DNA from: G965213525 sp965213525
Lineage (GTDB): Bacteria; Actinomycetota; Acidimicrobiia; Acidimicrobiales; Poriferisodalaceae
Assembly: GCA_965213525.1 (NCBI GenBank)
Contig: OZ243889.1
Coordinates: 2,728,001 to 2,792,000, forward strand
Length of the DNA: 64,000 nucleotides
Direction: 5' to 3'
Of the stretch, positions 60,580-64,000 are shown piece after piece (the stretch's first letter is position 1; every line of letters begins with the position of its first letter). Position numbers and translations under genes: made by a program. The notes beneath the pieces are model-generated. The model was not told the origin of the DNA, ran no database searches, and worked only from the letters and a program-made list of their open reading frames with translations.

Positions 60580-62108
60580 GACCCCAGGGTGCCCTGGCGC
60601 GGCGCGAGATGGGCGCCCCGGCGGGGGGTGTGCTCGCGCGCCCGGCGGTAGGCCGGGGTGAACATGAACAGCACGGCGAACAGCTCGAGGCGACCGAGGA
60701 GCATGAGCGCCATCAGCACGGCCCGGGCCGGGGCGGGGTAGACGAGGAAGTTGCTGGACGGTCCGGCCTCGCCGAGCGCCGGTCCGATGTTGCCCATCGC
60801 CGACACCGCCCCGGAGAAGCCGGTGACGGGCTCGACGCCGAGGGCGGTCACGGCCAGGCCGCCGACGATGAGGCAGGTCGAGTAGATGACGGCGAAGCCG
60901 ACGACGCGATCGACCACGTCGGCGGCGATGGGGGTCGTGCCGAGGCGCACGGGCACCACGGCCCGGGCGTGGCGGGCCCGCACGACCTCCCTGAAGGCGT
61001 GACCGAACAGCACCTGCACCCGCAGCAGCTTCATGCCCCCCGACGTCGAACCCGTCATGCCCGCAGGGATCATCAACAACAGCAGCAGGAACTGGGCTGC
61101 CCCGCCCCACACGGTGAAGTCCGACGTGCCGAACCCACAGGACGTGATCACCGTGGCGGCGTTGAAGGCGCCCTGGCGCAGGGCGTCGGTGAGGCCGTCG
61201 ACGCCGGGCGCATCGAAGATCGACACCGTCAACAGGGCGGTCGCCCCGACGAGCACGGCGAGGTACAGGCGCATCTCGCTGGCCCGCCGGTACACGCCGG
61301 GGTCACCCCGCACGGCCTTCCAGTGCAAGGTGAAGCTGGCACCCCCGATGACCATGGCCACGATGACGAGCACCTCGATCGCCGCCGAGTCAAAGCCACT
61401 GATCGAGTCGGCCTTGGTGGAGAAGCCCCCGGTCGAGGTGGCGGCGAAGGCGTGAGCGACCCCGTCGTACAGCGACATGCCGCCGGCCACGAAGGCCGAC
61501 GTGACCGCCAGGGTGAACGCGCCGTAGAGCAACCACAGCCGCTTGGCGGTCTCACGGACCCGGGGCGTGAGGCGGTCGGTGGCGGGCCCGGGAGCCTCGG
61601 CCGACACGAGCTCGAGGCCGCCGACGCGCAGCAGCGGCAGCACCGCCACGGCCAGCACGACCAACCCCATGCCGCCCAGCCAGTGGGTCATCGACCGCCA
61701 GAACAAGATGCCGGCGCCTTGGGCTTCGATGTCGGCGATGACCGTCGATCCGCTGCAGGTGAACCCCGACACCGACTCGAACAGGGCCTCGTGCCACACC
61801 TCGAGGGTGCCCGTGGTGACGAAGGGGACGGCGCCGGCGACCGAGACCGCCACCCAGCTCCACGCCACCGCGGCGAACGCCGACGCCGTCGACACCCGCG
61901 CCGGCACGGCGGACGCTCGGGTCAGCACCCCGCCCACGACGGCGATCGCCAACCCGGGGAGGGCCAGGGCCGCGACCTCGTCGCCCCCGTCGATGGCCTC
62001 GACCGCAGCGCACACGGTGATGCCGGCCCCGACCAGCGCGAGCGCCATGGCGGTGACGATCGCCGTCATCGACCGGATCGGCCCTCGACGGACCACCGCC
62101 GCGGTCAC
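60576..62108 (-). CDS. trkH: TrkH-family potassium transporter subunit, canonical
   Basis: 510 residues, membrane subunit of a K+ uptake system. Four pore loops are visible: SGFTCSGSTV, ATSTGGFSTK, ITSCGFGTSDF and SAMGNIGPALG, each with the filter glycine. The GTG at 62108 overlaps the upstream paralogue's stop by 4 bases (GTGA), preferred over the open start at 62156. It needs a TrkA-type regulator, coded two genes upstream. Confidence 0.92.
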   Translation of the reverse strand: MTAAVVRRGPIRSMTAIVTAMALALVGAGITVCAAVEAIDGGDEVAALALPGLAIAVVGGVLTRASAVPARVSTASAFAAVAWSWVAVSVAGAVPFVTTGTLEVWHEALFESVSGFTCSGSTVIADIEAQGAGILFWRSMTHWLGGMGLVVLAVAVLPLLRVGGLELVSAEAPGPATDRLTPRVRETAKRLWLLYGAFTLAVTSAFVAGGMSLYDGVAHAFAATSTGGFSTKADSISGFDSAAIEVLVIVAMVIGGASFTLHWKAVRGDPGVYRRASEMRLYLAVLVGATALLTVSIFDAPGVDGLTDALRQGAFNAATVITSCGFGTSDFTVWGGAAQFLLLLLMIPAGMTGSTSGGMKLLRVQVLFGHAFREVVRARHARAVVPVRLGTTPIAADVVDRVVGFAVIYSTCLIVGGLAVTALGVEPVTGFSGAVSAMGNIGPALGEAGPSSNFLVYPAPARAVLMALMLLGRLELFAVLFMFTPAYRRAREHTPRRGAHLAPRQGTLGS

Positions 62109-63658
62109 CGTGGTCGCGGCGACGACGCGGGCGGGGGTGGTGGGCGTGGCCGCCACGCCCCGACCGTGGCGGCCACCACGAGCACCGGGTAGATGTCGAC
62201 CCGACCGACGACCATCAACACGACCGCGGTGAGCCGCCCGACCGGGTCGAGGCCGGCGGGCCAGGTCAGCTCGGCCCCGGCGACCAGCGCCGGCCCGCCG
62301 CCGGCCAGGCTCGTCAGACCGATCGAGACGGCGTCGACCATGGCCGTGCCGGCGTCAGGGGCCGGGTCGAACTCGGTGAGGATCACGGTGGCGGCGACGA
62401 GGAACCCGAGCGACAGGCTGATCGACCCGACCAGGCGGTTCGTCATGGGTTCAGACAGCACCGAAGCACCGATGCGCACCGGCGGCCGGGCGTCGGGATG
62501 CAGTTGGCGGGTCAGCTCGCGTCGGACGAAGCCGAACACCGCCAGCACGCGCACCAGCCCGAAGCCACCGCCGAGCGACGCCGCCATCGACCCGATCCCG
62601 ATGACCAGCAGCACGAGCGCCCCGGTCCCCGATGACAACGAGCTGAGGGTGCCCTCCAACATCCCGGTGGTCGACGCCGCCGAGGTGGCCAGCACCAGCG
62701 CCGGGCCGACGCCGTCGACGGCGGCCCCGTTCCAGGCCCACACGAGGGTGGCCACGATGGCGACCACGGCGACGTAGGCGCGCAGCTCGACGCTGCGGCC
62801 GAGGGCCCACGGGTCGCGGCCGACGGTGGCCCGCCACATGAGCGGCAGCGACAGCCCGGCACAGAACATGCCGGCGGCGGCGACCGCCTCGACGGCACCG
62901 GAGTCGAACGTGGCGAGCGATCCGGGGCGGGGCGAGAAGCCCCCGGTCGACGCCGTCGACATGGCCAGCGCCACCGCATCGGCCGCCCCGAGGCCGGCGA
63001 GTCCGTACCCGATGCCGATCGCCACGGTGAGCGCGACGTAGACACCGATGAGGCGGCGCAACGCCGCCCCGAAGCGGGGCGCGATGCGACGGGCCGAGCG
63101 GGTGGCGACGCCCCCGTCGGGGTCGAGGCCGCCGGTGCCGAGCAGGGGGAAGACCTCGACGACGAGGACCACGAGGGCGAGCCCGCCCAGCCACTGCGTG
63201 CCCGCCCGCCACAGCACCATGCCGCCGCCGAGCACCGCCGGGTCGGTCAGCACGGTGGCGCTGGTGGTGGTGAGGCCCGCGGCCCCTTCGAACACGGCCC
63301 CGTCGACGCCTCCGGCGGCTGACACCCACAGGTAGGGCATCGCCAGCAGGGCGAGGGCCACCAGGCTGACGCCGACCGTCACCGACATGGTCGTGGCCGC
63401 CGAGGCGCGCGGCGCCAGCCGGGTGCGGCGCACGACGAGCAGACCCCCAACGCCGGCGAGGGCCCCGGTGAGGCCGAGCCCGAAGGCGTCGCCACCCGCG
63501 GCGGCCACCTCGATGGCGGCGCACACCAGGGCGACCGGGGCGACGACGAGCGCGACGACGGCGCCGATGTGGGCTACGGGGGCGACTCGCCGGTGGAGGC
63601 CCTCTGGGCCGGTCGACCCCCTGATGACCGTGGCGATGCGCCCCCCCGGCCCGCTCAC
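62105..63658 (-). CDS. TrkH-family paralogue with altered pore loops
   Basis: 517 residues, same helix layout as its neighbour. Pore loops read AGLTTTSATV, STASTGGFSP, TSAASTTGML and LAGGGPALV. In the first, Ser stands where the neighbour has the filter Gly, and the third lacks the GFG segment, so ion choice may differ or it may be a regulatory partner. It starts one base after the trkA stop. Confidence 0.88.
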   Translation of the reverse strand: MSGPGGRIATVIRGSTGPEGLHRRVAPVAHIGAVVALVVAPVALVCAAIEVAAAGGDAFGLGLTGALAGVGGLLVVRRTRLAPRASAATTMSVTVGVSLVALALLAMPYLWVSAAGGVDGAVFEGAAGLTTTSATVLTDPAVLGGGMVLWRAGTQWLGGLALVVLVVEVFPLLGTGGLDPDGGVATRSARRIAPRFGAALRRLIGVYVALTVAIGIGYGLAGLGAADAVALAMSTASTGGFSPRPGSLATFDSGAVEAVAAAGMFCAGLSLPLMWRATVGRDPWALGRSVELRAYVAVVAIVATLVWAWNGAAVDGVGPALVLATSAASTTGMLEGTLSSLSSGTGALVLLVIGIGSMAASLGGGFGLVRVLAVFGFVRRELTRQLHPDARPPVRIGASVLSEPMTNRLVGSISLSLGFLVAATVILTEFDPAPDAGTAMVDAVSIGLTSLAGGGPALVAGAELTWPAGLDPVGRLTAVVLMVVGRVDIYPVLVVAATVGAWRPRPPPPPASSPRPR

Positions 63659-63659
63659 C

Positions 63660-64000
63660 TCAGCCGAACACCCGGCGCACCTCGTCGACCACGTGGGGCA
63701 GGGCGAACACGATGACGTGGTCGCCGGCCGCCAGCTCGCTGTCGCCCCGGGCGATCCGGGCGCGCCCGTCGCGCACGATCGCTCCGAGCAGCACGTCCTT
63801 GGGCATGCGCAGGTCAGCGACCACCGCCCCGTCGGCCGCCGTGCCCGGGCGCACCACCGTCTCCAGCACCTCGGCGTCGCCCTCGAGGAACGTCGCCACC
63901 GCCGTCACGTCACCCCTCACGAAGCGCAGGACCCCGTTGGCGCTGGCCGTGCGGGGCGACAGGGCGGCGTCGACGTTGATCTCGTCGAGCAGCGGCAGCA
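63660..64000 (-). CDS. trkA: TrkA potassium uptake regulator, C-terminal part (5' end outside window)
   Basis: The last 112 residues are visible. INVDAALSPRTASANGVLRFVRGD is the end of the second-domain approach typical of TrkA, and EAEVLE-like plus VLLGAIVRDGRARIARGDSELAAGDHVIVFALP is a TrkA_C (RCK_C) domain. It gates TrkH by binding nucleotides. The coding region runs off the right edge. Confidence 0.88.
   Translation of the reverse strand, partial: LPLLDEINVDAALSPRTASANGVLRFVRGDVTAVATFLEGDAEVLETVVRPGTAADGAVVADLRMPKDVLLGAIVRDGRARIARGDSELAAGDHVIVFALPHVVDEVRRVFG

Overview
The window is 64 kb of very GC-rich chromosomal DNA from an actinobacterium. The evidence is GC-rich codon use, frequent GTG starts, a mycothiol ligase (MshC) beside cysS, a SigE-type ECF sigma factor, and the actinobacterial order tRNA-Ser - tadA - tRNA-Ser - ffs (SRP RNA) - dnaX - ybaB - recR. 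Gene content and the mosaic of lipid/CoA genes fit the class Acidimicrobiia, but that placement is inference. I see no phage, insertion sequence, integrase or CRISPR array; genes are packed, often with 4-base start/stop overlaps.

Layout. 1-6.3 kb: the end of an MMPL transporter, a SnoaL-like protein, uracil-DNA glycosylase, a HisN-type phosphatase with an N-terminal pentapeptide repeat, and a UvrD-like helicase. 6.4-9 kb: ECF sigma factor plus a membrane-anchored protein with two RseB/DUF4367-like segments, ending in a double hairpin. 9-20.8 kb: cyclophilin, PAC2 protein, serine hydrolase, aroC, ilvA, a PatB-like aminotransferase, SURF1, manA, photolyase and a phosphotransferase. 21-31.4 kb: sufE, an S9 peptidase, xseB-xseA, an ABC exporter and a MoxR/DUF58/transglutaminase operon. 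31.5-38 kb: MOSC protein, two tRNA-Ser genes around tadA and a secreted hydrolase, SRP RNA, dnaX-ybaB-recR. 38-51 kb: CoA and thiol metabolism (acetyl-CoA acetyltransferase, crotonyl-CoA reductase, cysS, an amidohydrolase-fold protein, mshC, acyl-CoA synthetase, cytochrome P450, thiolase-like protein, 3Fe-4S ferredoxin). 51-57 kb: a Nudix-CBS fusion overlapping a DUF389 membrane protein, a two-component system, a DinB-like protein. 57-64 kb: an operon read leftward, trkA - trkH - trkH - alpha/beta hydrolase - hrpB.

How genes work together. XseA/XseB, Ung, photolyase, UvrD-like helicase, RecR and DnaX form a scattered DNA repair/replication set. The acetyltransferase and crotonyl-CoA reductase form a divergent pair suited to the ethylmalonyl-CoA pathway. 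The P450 and ferredoxin are probable redox partners, with the acyl-CoA synthetase and thiolase-like protein suggesting oxidation of a lipid or sterol-like substrate. MshC supplies mycothiol; TrkA with two TrkH subunits suggests K+ transport.

Two window-wide patterns stand out. First, many start codons lie 6-9 bases after a TANNNT hexamer, the signature of leaderless transcripts, and this corrects several starts. Second, there are many short tandem repeats: a 71-bp array filling the 48.9-49.4 kb gap, in-frame 15- and 30-bp repeats inside hisN, xseB and dnaX, and small tandem duplications sitting on the stop codons of the sigma, sufE, tadA and ferredoxin genes.
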